In this document: piece by piece, positions 1 through 8,048 of the stretch
How the letters are laid out: each line of letters begins with the position of its first letter
Numbering within the stretch: position 1 is the first letter of the stretch
NCBI GenBank assembly: GCA_902806335.1
Contig: CADCWG010000014.1
Coordinates: forward strand, 1-64,000
Source of the DNA: an uncultured Thermomicrobiales bacterium
GTDB lineage: Bacteria > Chloroflexota > Chloroflexia > Thermomicrobiales > UBA6265
Direction of reading: 5' to 3'
Length of the DNA: 64,000 nucleotides
Position numbers and translations under genes: made by a program
Notes under the pieces: model-generated
What the model was told of the DNA's origin: nothing
Databases searched by the model: none
What the model saw: the letters and a program-made list of their open reading frames with translations, nothing else

Positions 1-467
1 CGGACGAGGTAGGCGGGCTGACCGTTGGTAGCCGCGTCGAGGTCGTGGCGGGTGGGGTGCCGGCCGGTGTCGAGCCGGGTGTCGTCGTAGCCGCGGCCGA
101 GCAGCCAGCCGTCGGGGCCACGGCCCGGCCCGTCGCCGGCCGCCGCGGCCCGAAACCCGGCCTGGAGGTCGGCCAGGGTGAGGGCCGCTCGCGGCGTGGC
201 GTCGACCCAGCCCAGCGACTGGCCGAAGGCCATGGGGTGGGTGTGGTTGTCGTTCAGGCCCGGCAGCAACGCCCGCCCGCCCAGGTCGACCGCGCGGGCG
301 CCCGGTCCCGCCGCGGCCCGCGCCTCGTCGAGGGATCCGACCCACGCGATCCGCTCGCCGACGACGGCGACCGCTTCGGCGGCGGGCGCCGCATCGTCGA
401 CGGTGATGATCGGCCCACCGCTGAAGAGCAGCCCGGGCTGCGCGGCGGGGTGACGGCGTGGGTCCAT
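1..467 (-). CDS. YtcJ-type metal-dependent amidohydrolase, N-terminal part (runs off the window)
   Basis: This is the first ~155 codons of an amidohydrolase-superfamily enzyme on the minus strand; the rest lies left of base 1, which is why it is absent from the ORF track. The start is the ATG at 467, giving MDPRRHPAAQPGLL. The N-terminal beta-sandwich pattern (LLFSGGPIITVDD, then AVAVVGERIAWVG) leads to the metal-binding HxH in LLPGLNDNHTHP and then LLGRGYDDTRLDTGRHPTR. The same landmarks occur in the complete paralogue at 4936-6546, so both are YtcJ-like enzymes hydrolysing amide or cyclic-amide bonds, with unknown substrates. It starts 38 nt after the DoxX-like gene's stop and is probably co-transcribed with it. 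Confidence 0.8.
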   Translation of the reverse strand, partial: MDPRRHPAAQPGLLFSGGPIITVDDAAPAAEAVAVVGERIAWVGSLDEARAAAGPGARAVDLGGRALLPGLNDNHTHPMAFGQSLGWVDATPRAALTLADLQAGFRAAAAGDGPGRGPDGWLLGRGYDDTRLDTGRHPTRHDLDAATNGQPAYLV

Positions 468-504
468 GCTGGGGCATCCCTGTGGTCGTGGGCGGCGCCG
501 CCAC

Positions 505-1629
505 TCATGGCGCCGCGTCGCCCTGGTCCTGGCCGTCCCAGTGTTGGCGCGGCGCGCGGTCGCCTCCCGTCGGTCGGTCTCCCCGGAGGGTACCACCGCC
601 GTCCTCCCGTGGCGCCGGCGATGACGGCCCCGCGTCGGACCACCGCGCCGCCCCGACCAGGATGTCCCGCTCGGGCGCGAGCCGGCGCCGGTCCGCGTCC
701 TCCACCGGCGGCTGATGCGGACGCGCCGGCGGGCGTGGCGGGATCGCCTCGTCCCACGCGGCCCAGGCGAAGTCGTCGAACGGGAGCGGCGGGGCGGCCG
801 GCCCGGACGGGACCGTGCGGAGGAACACGATCGCCGACCACGCCGCCGCCATCGCACCCAGAACGGCGAGGATGACGGCCGGGTCATGGACGCTGCCGGC
901 CGGGTCCCAGCGCTCAACGTGGGGCAACGCGTAGAGCGCCAGCGCCAGTGACAGTCCGGCCGTCGCCGCCAGCCAGGCTCGACCGACCGCCGGTCCGCCA
1001 CCTGCCGAGGCCCGCCGGGCCGCGAGGAGCGGGTGCCGGGACGTGGCTCCGGCCCTGCCGTCCATCCCCAGGATGGCGCCGGCGTTGGTCAGCAGGAGGG
1101 CAGCCTGGATCACGATGTAGAACGCGCTGGGGTCCGGCACCCCGGCGAGGACGAAGTTGAGGTTCATGAAGATGCCGCCGAGCAGGGCGGCGTTGGTCAT
1201 CGTTCCGGTCAGGATCGCTAGCCCGGCGAGGAGCTGACCCAGGATGACGATCCAGCCCAGCGCCGTGGCCGCCGGGAGGAAGGCGCCTCGGGTCATCGAC
1301 TCGTAGGCGGGGAGGGCGATCGTCCCGTCGCCGAGCCGGGCGTCGAGGAAGCGGGAGAGGCTCGTCCCGTCCCACCAGCCGGGATCGGTGATCTTCTCCG
1401 CCGAGGCGCGGAGCCAGCCGAGGCCGATGAAGGCCCGGACCGGCACCAGGTGGATGCCGTCCGACGCGGCCTCGGCCCGGACCACCGCCGCGGTCCGTCG
1501 GAGCCGGGGGAGAACCCTTCCGGAGGTCTCCGCTCGCTGGCGTCGTGCCCTGGCAGTGGCGGGAGCGAGGGGCCCGGGTGTCACCCGAGGGGCGTCGGGC
1601 CGGGTGGCGGCTGGCAGACGCTGGGTCAT
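505..1629 (-). CDS. DoxX/DoxD-like integral membrane protein
   Basis: This 374-residue protein has the DoxX-family layout. A basic, Ala/Arg-rich N-terminus (~1-60) precedes HLVPVRAFIGLGWLRASAEK, the usual first-helix signature. Hydrophobic segments follow (ALGWIVILGQLLAGLAILTG; NAALLGGIFMNLNFVLAG; FYIVIQAALLLTNAGAILG) and two further helices lie near residues 215-275. The last ~90 residues are hydrophilic and Pro/Arg-rich, longer than in most DoxX proteins (~140-200 aa). Some relatives (DoxD) are subunits of thiosulfate:quinone oxidoreductase, but many DoxX proteins have no assigned role and I do not assign one. AGGAGA precedes the ATG by about 11 nt. A four-fold 11-bp repeat lies ~140 bp upstream, suggesting control by an OmpR-type regulator. 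Confidence 0.75.
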   Translation of the reverse strand: MTQRLPAATRPDAPRVTPGPLAPATARARRQRAETSGRVLPRLRRTAAVVRAEAASDGIHLVPVRAFIGLGWLRASAEKITDPGWWDGTSLSRFLDARLGDGTIALPAYESMTRGAFLPAATALGWIVILGQLLAGLAILTGTMTNAALLGGIFMNLNFVLAGVPDPSAFYIVIQAALLLTNAGAILGMDGRAGATSRHPLLAARRASAGGGPAVGRAWLAATAGLSLALALYALPHVERWDPAGSVHDPAVILAVLGAMAAAWSAIVFLRTVPSGPAAPPLPFDDFAWAAWDEAIPPRPPARPHQPPVEDADRRRLAPERDILVGAARWSDAGPSSPAPREDGGGTLRGDRPTGGDRAPRQHWDGQDQGDAAP

Positions 1630-1768
1630 CGGTCGTGCGATCTCCTGTCGACGTGGCCGAGTCGGGACGGTGGGACGTGGCCGCGGCCGGCGCGCCAGAC
1701 CCGCGCCGGCGGGTCGTCGGCGATGCCCCGGTAACCATGGTCGGTGTCCCCCCTGACGGTCGCCTCTC

Positions 1769-1812
1769 GGTTCGCTGAGGAGGTGCTGAGGCCTGTCTGA
1801 GGGTTCGCTGAA
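1769..1812 (-). promoter_or_regulatory. Four tandem 11-bp direct repeats, OmpR/PhoB-type regulator box
   Basis: Read on the minus strand, four contiguous 11-mers follow each other without gaps: TTCAGCGAACC, CTCAGACAGGC, CTCAGCACCTC and CTCAGCGAACC. The outer two differ at one base and all share YTCAG in register. Head-to-tail 11-bp repeats, one per helical turn, are the usual site architecture of winged-helix OmpR/PhoB response regulators. The array lies 140 bp upstream of the DoxX-like gene. A regulator of that family is encoded at 4046-4816; the link between the two is inference. Confidence 0.6.
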
Positions 1813-2182
1813 CGCCGACGGGGGGACGCGCGGTCGTCACCCGGTCGGGGACGCAACGGGCCGGGGCGGCCCTGGGATCGGACTTGCCCCTGAGGTTGGG
1901 ACGATCAGAGAGCCCGTGAGCGCCCTCGAGAAGACATAACATCGACACCCCGAACGAGTGGACGGCGCTCGAGCCGGGCCCGGGTCCCTGGCTTTCCGGC
2001 GGCGGACTGGCGGTGTTAGGGCCGGGGCTGGCGCGGAAGGTGGAGGGGAGGGCGGACGGATCGCGGCGGCTCGGGGGCGTGACCAGTGGAACGAGACGTC
2101 GGCCGGACCGGGTCGCGAGCTGTCCAGTGCGCGGGCGCAGCAGTCCCGCGACGAGCACCCGTGGACCCCCACAGCGAACCAC
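1813..2182. other. Non-coding stretch with no recognisable feature
   Basis: The frames here give only short, Arg/Pro/Gly-rich translations typical of shadow ORFs in G+C-rich DNA. I see no tRNA, hairpin with a T-run, or convincing promoter. It separates the four-fold 11-bp repeat from repeat copy A. Confidence 0.5.
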
Positions 2183-2329
2183 GGTGATCGCTGGACCGTC
2201 GCTCAACGGGAGTGCAGCCGGCTTCGGTCGGCTTCGTCCCTGAGTCTCTGACCTCGGGGCTTGCCCCGGGCGGGCCGAGCCCCCGATCCCCCGGATATCA
2301 CCGCTGATCGGCCGGGTCCGGTCTCGGCC
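2183..2329. repeat. Dispersed ~150-bp intergenic repeat, copy A
   Basis: One of four related copies in the window. Shared landmarks in order are GGTGATCGC, GCCGGCTTCGG exactly 34 nt later (as in copy C), the core TGAGTCTCTGAC at 2241-2252, a GGGGC-TTG-CCCC hairpin followed by GGGCGGGCC, and a degenerate right end (GGTCCGGTCTCGGCC) matching GGATTCGGTATCAGGCC of copy C. It lies 62 bp past the stop of the histidine kinase gene, in the same orientation relative to a minus-strand 3' end as copy C. Confidence 0.65.
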
Positions 2330-2391
2330 GGCACGAGCGGCAACCGTCCGTCGACCGCGGTCCTTTCCGGGGGGCGTGGCGCCGGGCGGCG

Positions 2392-4044
2392 CTAGGGATC
2401 GGCCCGCGCCGGATCGGCGTCGGCCGCCGCCGAGATGGCGTCGGGGGAGGAGATGGCCGGCAGGGTGACGCCGAACGTGCTCCCGACCCCCAGCGTGCTG
2501 GTGACCTCGATCGTGCCGCCGTGGGCACGGACGATCTCGTCGGCGATCGCCAGCCCCAGGCCCGCCCCGCCGGTCGCCCGGGTCCGTGCCCGGTCGGCGC
2601 GCCAGAAGCGCTCGAACAGGTGCGGCAGGGCCTCCGGCGCGATGCCCTCGCCGGTGTCGCGCACCTCGAGGCGAACCTTCCCCGCTCCGTCTGAGCCGAC
2701 CGAGACGACCACGTCGCCGCCCGCCGCCGTGTAGCGCAGCGCGTTGTCGACCAGGATCAGCACCAGCTGCAGCAGTTGGTCGGCGTCCCCGGCCACCAGG
2801 ACCGGCGTGTCGGCGTCCACGGTCAGAGCCTGGCCGCGGGCGAGTGCCCGGGCGGTTGGCAGCGCGTCCTGGGCGACCAGGTCGAGTCGGACCGGTCCCG
2901 GCCGTCGCGGCACCAGGGCGGCCGGGGCGTCGGCGCGGGCGAGGAGGAGGAGATCGTCGAGGAGGCGACCCATCCGCGCGCCCTCGCGCTCCATGTCGTC
3001 GAGCGCGCCCGCCAGGTCGTCGCTGCCGAGGCGCAGGTCGCCCGACGCGACGCGGTCGAGCAGCAGCTCGATGTTGCCGCGCAGCGCCGTCAGCGGGGTG
3101 CGGAGCTCGTGCGAGGCGTCGGCGACGAAGCGCCGCTGAGCCATGAAGCTGCCTTCCAGACGCTCCAGCATCGCGTTAAACGTTGCCGCCAGCCGCGCGA
3201 TCTCGTCGCCGGTGGCCGGGACCGCGAGCCGGTTGGCGAGCGCCGCCGGGGAGCCGTCGCTGGCGGCGATCGCCGCGGCGGCGGAGGTGACCCGATCGAC
3301 CGGGCGCAGCGCGCGGCCGGCCAGCAGCCAGCCGCCGGCCACCGTCAGCGTCAGGCCGACGGCCGCGGCGCCGAGCAGGATCCGGCGGAGCAGCCCGACC
3401 GACCGCTGGATCGACGCCAGCGACTCGCCGACGACCACCGAGCCGTAGAGCCGCTTGCCGTCGGTGTCCTTGTCGACGACGTAGATCGGAACCCTGACCG
3501 CCCGGATATCCTCGTCGTCGACCGACGCGGTGTGCTCGGTCGTGCCGCTCCGTCCGGAGACTGACGTGTCCGGGAGCCAGTCCTCGTCGAACGGCGGGGA
3601 GTAGGCGCTGTTCGAGCTCCCGACGACGGTGCCCGCGGTGTCGAGGACTTTGATACCGATGCCGGACGAGGCGAACGCGTTCAGGTCCGGGAGGTCGCCG
3701 CCGTCCAGGGTGCCCGTCTGCTTCTCCGAACGACCGTCGTCGAGCTTGGACTGGACCTCCTTCGCCACCTGGCGGGCGGTCGCGGTCAATCGCCCGTCGA
3801 CGTCTTCGCGAAGTGAGCGGGCGAGGAGGCTCGGCAGCGCGAGTCCGAGACCGAGGAGCACGGCTGCCAGGAGCAGCGAGGAGAGCGCCGCCACCCGGAA
3901 CCGGAGCGAGCCGACCGCCGGGCGCCAGCGCCGCGCCGGGAGGTGCCCGGCCGTGGGCCGAGCGGCCGTCCGCTCGCCGTCGATCGCGCCACCGCGACGG
4001 TCCGGTCGAGTAGGGGCGGTCTCGATCCGCGTCGGCGCGGCCAC
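2392..4044 (-). CDS. Sensor histidine kinase (HAMP-HisKA-HATPase_c)
   Basis: This is a 550-residue membrane sensor kinase. After a basic N-terminus comes the first membrane helix (LSSLLLAAVLLGLGLALPSLL, ~50-72), an extracytoplasmic sensor region (~75-205), a second helix (LLGAAAVGLTLTVAGGWLLAG) and a HAMP domain beginning RALRPVDRV. The phospho-acceptor H-box is FVADASHELRTPLTAL. ATPase motifs are N-box LVDNALRYT, G1 DTGEGIAPEAL, F-box FERFWR and G2 GGAGLGLAIADEIV. The start is a GTG one base after the response regulator's TGA (TGA-C-GTG), so the pair is translationally coupled. The kinase should phosphorylate that regulator; the stimulus is not evident. Confidence 0.92.
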   Translation of the reverse strand: MAAPTRIETAPTRPDRRGGAIDGERTAARPTAGHLPARRWRPAVGSLRFRVAALSSLLLAAVLLGLGLALPSLLARSLREDVDGRLTATARQVAKEVQSKLDDGRSEKQTGTLDGGDLPDLNAFASSGIGIKVLDTAGTVVGSSNSAYSPPFDEDWLPDTSVSGRSGTTEHTASVDDEDIRAVRVPIYVVDKDTDGKRLYGSVVVGESLASIQRSVGLLRRILLGAAAVGLTLTVAGGWLLAGRALRPVDRVTSAAAAIAASDGSPAALANRLAVPATGDEIARLAATFNAMLERLEGSFMAQRRFVADASHELRTPLTALRGNIELLLDRVASGDLRLGSDDLAGALDDMEREGARMGRLLDDLLLLARADAPAALVPRRPGPVRLDLVAQDALPTARALARGQALTVDADTPVLVAGDADQLLQLVLILVDNALRYTAAGGDVVVSVGSDGAGKVRLEVRDTGEGIAPEALPHLFERFWRADRARTRATGGAGLGLAIADEIVRAHGGTIEVTSTLGVGSTFGVTLPAISSPDAISAAADADPARADP

Positions 4045-4045
4045 G

Positions 4046-4816
4046 TCAGCCCGCCGCCCGGAGCACGTAGCCGACGCCGCGGACGGTCTGGATCAGGCGC
4101 GGCTCGCCGCCGGCCTCGAGCGCCCGGCGGAGGTTGGCGACGAGGACCTCGAGCACGTTCGAGTCGCCGAAGAAGTCGGAGCCCCAGATCCGCTCCATCA
4201 GCAGCGCGCGGGGCAGCACCTGGTTGGGGTGGCGCAGGAACAGCGTCAGCAGGTTGAACTCGCGCGTCGTCAGGCGGACCGGGCGGCCGGCGCGGCTGGC
4301 CGTCCGCCGGGCGAGGTCGAGCACCAGGTCCGCGAAGGAGAGGACCTCCGCCGGGGGCACATCGGCGGTCGCCGGCTGCGACCGCCGCAGGAGGGCGCGG
4401 ATCCGCGCCGCGAGTTCCTTGAGCGCGAACGGCTTGACCAGGTAGTCGTCGGCGCCCACCTCCAGCCCGTCGACCCGATCCTCGACCGCGTCGCGGGCGG
4501 TTAGCATCAGGATCGGCACACTTGGGCCGCCCTCGGCCCGCTCGGCGCGGCGGATCCGTCTCGCGACCTCCAGCCCATCGACCCCGGGCAGCATCACGTC
4601 GAGGACGACCACGTCGGGGGGGCGGTCGCGGACCGCGTCGAGGGCCGCCAGGCCGTGCCCGACGACATCGACGGCAAAGCCCTCGTAGATCAGCCCCCGG
4701 CGGACGAAGCTGGCGATGCTCGGCTCGTCCTCGACCACGAGCACGCGCGCGGACGGAGCGTCGGACCAGACGAGACGATCGGTGGTGCCGGCACCCTGGG
4801 AGCCCGTCGACGTCAT
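4046..4816 (-). CDS. OmpR/PhoB-family response regulator
   Basis: A receiver domain opens with VLVVEDEPSIASFV (acidic pocket), has the phosphorylated Asp in VVVLDVMLPGVDGLEV, the switch Thr in PILMLTARD and the Lys in DDYLVKPF. It is followed by an OmpR-type winged-helix domain (LTTREFNLLTLFLRHPNQVL; NVLEVLVANLRRAL; IQTVRGVGYVLR). The track's ORF begins at 4876, but I prefer the ATG at 4816 (MTSTGSQGAG, 256 aa): it sits nearer the receiver domain and has a GAGGG just upstream. It is the cognate partner of the kinase that follows after one base and is a candidate binder of the 11-bp repeats at 1769-1812. Confidence 0.92.
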   Translation of the reverse strand: MTSTGSQGAGTTDRLVWSDAPSARVLVVEDEPSIASFVRRGLIYEGFAVDVVGHGLAALDAVRDRPPDVVVLDVMLPGVDGLEVARRIRRAERAEGGPSVPILMLTARDAVEDRVDGLEVGADDYLVKPFALKELAARIRALLRRSQPATADVPPAEVLSFADLVLDLARRTASRAGRPVRLTTREFNLLTLFLRHPNQVLPRALLMERIWGSDFFGDSNVLEVLVANLRRALEAGGEPRLIQTVRGVGYVLRAAG

Positions 4817-4935
4817 GGCCCGCCCTCGCACACCGCGCCCGCCCGGTCCTGGCCAACCGCCCCGTGGGCTCGCCACGGCCCTCGGCGGTGCCCGGTTCGC
4901 CTCTAGCGTAGCCGACGCCGCGCCACGGAGGCGGG

Positions 4936-6546
4936 TCAGTCCCCGCCGTAGACCACCTCGCCGCCCAGGATCGTGAGGTCGATGCCGACCCCGCCGATGT
5001 CTCCGGGCGCGACCTGGGAGAGGTCGGCCCCGAAGACCGTCACGTCGCCGAGCATTCCCGGCGCGAGCGTCCCCTTCGACCGCTCCTCGAAGGTGGCGTG
5101 GGCGCCGTGGACGGTGTAGGCGCGGAGGGCGTCCTCGAGGCCGACCGTCTCCTCGTGCCAGATCGGATCGCCGGCGGCGTCGCGGCGGGTCATCATCGTC
5201 TGGAGCCCGACCGTGGCGCTGGTCGGTACGACCGGCGCGTCGGTGCTGGCGGCGGCGACGATGCCGTGCCGGAGGTAGCTGGCCATGCCGTAGGCGTAGC
5301 GGAGGCGATCGAGCCCCAGGTTCTCCGTGTAGGCCGGGCGGAAGTGGTAGAGGAAGGACGTGCCGGGGATCGGGATCACGCCGAGGCGGGCGATCCGGGC
5401 GAGGATCCGCTCGTCGACGATCGAGCAGTGCTCGATCCGGTGGCGGGGGTCGGGCCGCGGGTCGGCCGCCATCGCCGCCTCGTAGGCGTCGAGGACGAGG
5501 TCGATCGCCGCGTCGCCGATCGCGTGGATCGCGACCTGGAAGCCGGCGCGGTGGGCGCGGAGCACCCTGGCCTTCAGGTCGTCCGGCGGCATCATCCAGA
5601 GCCCGACGTTACCGTCGGCCGGTTCGCCCTCGTAGGGCCGGTGCATCCGCGCCGTCCGCCCGCCGATGCTGCCGTCGGAGAAGAGCTTTGCGGGGCCGAT
5701 CCGGAGCCGGTCGTCGCCCCAGCCGGTCCGGATGCCGAGCGCCTCCAGGGGCTCCAGCGTCTCGTCGATCAGCATCATCAGGGTGGTGCGCACCGGTAGC
5801 CGGCCGGCCCGCCAGAGGTCCTGGTAGGCCCGCAGCTGGTCGGCGTTGGCGATCCCCGCCTCGGCGGTGCTGGTCACGCCGCTGGCGAGGAACGCCCGTC
5901 CACCCCGCTCGAGCGCCGCCGCCAGGTCGGCGACGGTCGGCGGCGGGATCGCGGCCTGGACCAGACCGAGCGCGGTCTCCCGGACCACGCCGGTGGGGGC
6001 GCCGTGCTCGTCCCGGTCGATCGCGCCGCCGGGCGGGTCGGGCGTGCCGGGGCCGATGCCGGCGAGGGCCAGCGCGCGGCCGTTGGCGACGCCGACGTGA
6101 TGGCACGCCCGGATCAGCAGCACCGGGTGGTCGGGGCTGACCGGGTCGAGGTCGTGCCGGGTCGGGTGGCGGTGGTCGGCCAGCCGCGCGTCGTCGTAGC
6201 CGCGGCCGATCACCCAGCTCCCCGGCGGCCGACCGGGCGCCGCCGCCGCGACCAGGCCGGCGAGGTCGGCCACGCCGCCGTTCGGCGGGGAGGAGAGGTT
6301 TAGGTCGCCGAGCGCCTGGCCGACGAGGAACGGGTGGCTGTGGGCGTCGTTGAGCCCCGGTGTGGCGGTCCGCCCCCGCAGGTCGACGTGGGGCGAGCCG
6401 GGCGCGGCCGCCGCGCTCGCCTCCCGGTCGTCGCCGACGGCGGCGACCCGGCCGCCACGGATCGCGACCGCGGTCGCCGCGGGCCGCCCCGGGTCCATCG
6501 TCATCACCCGTCCGTTGGTCAGCAGCAGGTCTCCGGTGGCGGGCAT
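4936..6546 (-). CDS. YtcJ-type metal-dependent amidohydrolase
   Basis: This complete 536-residue amidohydrolase-superfamily protein has an N-terminal beta-sandwich (LLLTNGRVMTMDPGRPAATA), the metal-binding HxH in TPGLNDAHSHPF, a central barrel with FQVAIHAIGDAAID and HRIEHCSIV supplying the two later His ligands, and the catalytic Asp region AASTDAPVVPTS. It ends with the short beta-sandwich return GTLAPGMLGDVTVFG...GVGIDLTILGGEVVY. That pattern is the YtcJ group of predicted amidohydrolases, whose substrates are mostly unknown. The fragment at 1-467 is a paralogue. It precedes the two-component genes on the same strand by 119 bp, and a perfect TATAAT box lies 49 bp upstream of its ATG. Confidence 0.88.
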   Translation of the reverse strand: MPATGDLLLTNGRVMTMDPGRPAATAVAIRGGRVAAVGDDREASAAAAPGSPHVDLRGRTATPGLNDAHSHPFLVGQALGDLNLSSPPNGGVADLAGLVAAAAPGRPPGSWVIGRGYDDARLADHRHPTRHDLDPVSPDHPVLLIRACHHVGVANGRALALAGIGPGTPDPPGGAIDRDEHGAPTGVVRETALGLVQAAIPPPTVADLAAALERGGRAFLASGVTSTAEAGIANADQLRAYQDLWRAGRLPVRTTLMMLIDETLEPLEALGIRTGWGDDRLRIGPAKLFSDGSIGGRTARMHRPYEGEPADGNVGLWMMPPDDLKARVLRAHRAGFQVAIHAIGDAAIDLVLDAYEAAMAADPRPDPRHRIEHCSIVDERILARIARLGVIPIPGTSFLYHFRPAYTENLGLDRLRYAYGMASYLRHGIVAAASTDAPVVPTSATVGLQTMMTRRDAAGDPIWHEETVGLEDALRAYTVHGAHATFEERSKGTLAPGMLGDVTVFGADLSQVAPGDIGGVGIDLTILGGEVVYGGD

Positions 6547-6594
6547 CGGCGGGCGGTCCTCTCAGCGGCGGTTCGGCGGCCAGGCACTCGGCCG

Positions 6595-6600
6595 ATTATA
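6595..6600 (-). promoter_or_regulatory. Candidate -10 box for the amidohydrolase gene
   Basis: A perfect TATAAT on the minus strand lies 49 bp upstream of the ATG at 6546. No good -35 hexamer stands 16-18 bp further upstream, so this is only a candidate. I see nothing else in the remaining ~240 bp up to the next gene. Confidence 0.4.
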
Positions 6601-6842
6601 GGAGCCGGCCTCCGAGCTTGGGCCGGGCGCCCCCCGTCATCACGGCACGGGCCACCGGTTCGGCCGTGGGGTGGCGGGGCGCCCGTCGCGCCGTGTGCCG
6701 TCGGCAGGCCCTCGGGTCGCCCGACGACGGACCCAGGAGGACGATCCTCCCCGAGCAGGCCCGCCGGGCCGGTTGCCATGACCGACGGAGCCGACCGGCC
6801 GGGGCGCCGTGGCCGCCGACGCTCGAGCTGGGGAACCGCGGG

Positions 6843-8048
6843 TCAGGCGGTCGACGCCGCGTGGGCCAGCTCGCCGATCGCGGCGACGAGGGCGTCGATC
6901 TCGTCCTCGGTGTTCCACCACCCGCACGACACCCGGGCGACCGACGGGCCCGGCGGGTAGACCACGTACCGGATGGTCATGCCCTGCTCGTAGAGCCTCG
7001 CGGTGACGTCTGGCGGGGCCATGCCGGCGACCTGGAAGCAGACCAGGCCGGCCATCCGGTCGGCGGGCGAGGCCACGGTGACGCCGCCCAGGGCGGCGAG
7101 ACCGGCGCGGCAGCGCTGGCCGAGCGCCGCGACCCGCGCGTAGGCCCAGTCCAGCCCCACCTCGTCCCGCTGCCACAGGAGCGACGCCTCGAGGGCCAGC
7201 ACGGCCGGACCGTAGAACTCGCCGATCTCGTAGCGCTGCGCGCCGGCCCACGGGGTGAGGAAGCCGCTGACGTCATACGTGGCGTACCGGAGGTACGTCG
7301 GCTTCACGTCGGCGAGGCGATCGCGGCGGAGGAAGAGGGCGCCGGTCGCCTCCGGCCCGCAGAGCCACTTCTGGCCCGGCATCGCGTAGGCGTCGATGCC
7401 CGACGCGTGGAGGTCGAGCGCCACCTGGCCCGTGCCCTGGGCACCGTCGACCACCGAGAGGACGCCGCGACGTCGGGCCATCGCCCCCACCTCGGCCAGC
7501 GGCACCACCGCGCCGGTCGACCACATGACGTGGGAGAGGGCCACGGCGCGGGTGCGCGGCCCAACGTGGGCTTCGAGCGCGCCGGGGACGTCCCCCCCGC
7601 CATCGCCGATGTCCGCCATCCGGACGATCACGCCGAATCGGTGGGCAAGCAGCATCAGCGGCGCGAAGAGCCCCGGGTGCTCCAGCTGGGTGGTGACGAC
7701 CTCGTCGCCCCGCTGCCAGTCGATGCCCATCAGGACCGCGTTGAGACCCTCGTTGGTGCTGTGGGTCAGCGCGAGCTCGTCGGCGTCGGCGCCGACCATC
7801 CCGGCCAGAACCCCCTTGACCCGCGCGTTGCGCTCCCAGCCGCCCTCGTAGACCCCTGGCACGATCCGGCCGACCTCGAGCTCCTTGCTCGCCGCCGCGA
7901 CCAGGGCGTCCTGGGCGACCCGTGGCAGTGGCCCGTTGGTGCCGGCGTTGAAGTAGGCCGTGCGCGCGGTGGCCGGCAGTTGCGCCCGCAGCGCCGCCAC
8001 CTTCGCGGCGTCCACCGTGGTCGCCGCGCTCTCGAGAGTGGTCGCCAT
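6843..8048 (-). CDS. PLP-dependent class V aminotransferase (isopenicillin-N epimerase / cysteine desulfurase-like)
   Basis: This 401-residue protein has the class V fold-type I pattern. YFNAGTNGPLPRVAQDA is the substrate-binding N-terminal loop, LALTHSTNEGLNAVLMG the PLP phosphate loop, and LSVVDGAQGTGQVALDL contains the PLP-contacting Asp and Gln. The Schiff-base Lys is in YAMPGQKWLCGPEATGALF. I see no desulfurase-type mobile Cys loop, so it resembles the isopenicillin-N-epimerase-like branch more than IscS/SufS. The true reaction is not predictable from neighbours. A 12-bp palindrome lies ~130 bp upstream. It ends 296 bp before the start of the amidohydrolase gene on the same strand. Confidence 0.85.
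   Translation of the reverse strand: MATTLESAATTVDAAKVAALRAQLPATARTAYFNAGTNGPLPRVAQDALVAAASKELEVGRIVPGVYEGGWERNARVKGVLAGMVGADADELALTHSTNEGLNAVLMGIDWQRGDEVVTTQLEHPGLFAPLMLLAHRFGVIVRMADIGDGGGDVPGALEAHVGPRTRAVALSHVMWSTGAVVPLAEVGAMARRRGVLSVVDGAQGTGQVALDLHASGIDAYAMPGQKWLCGPEATGALFLRRDRLADVKPTYLRYATYDVSGFLTPWAGAQRYEIGEFYGPAVLALEASLLWQRDEVGLDWAYARVAALGQRCRAGLAALGGVTVASPADRMAGLVCFQVAGMAPPDVTARLYEQGMTIRYVVYPPGPSVARVSCGWWNTEDEIDALVAAIGELAHAASTA

Noticed and set aside
914-2206. 430-aa minus-strand ORF spanning the gap before the DoxX-like gene
   Set aside because: It is an alternative frame of the DoxX-like gene plus spacer, Arg/Pro-rich throughout, and would run across the 11-bp repeats.
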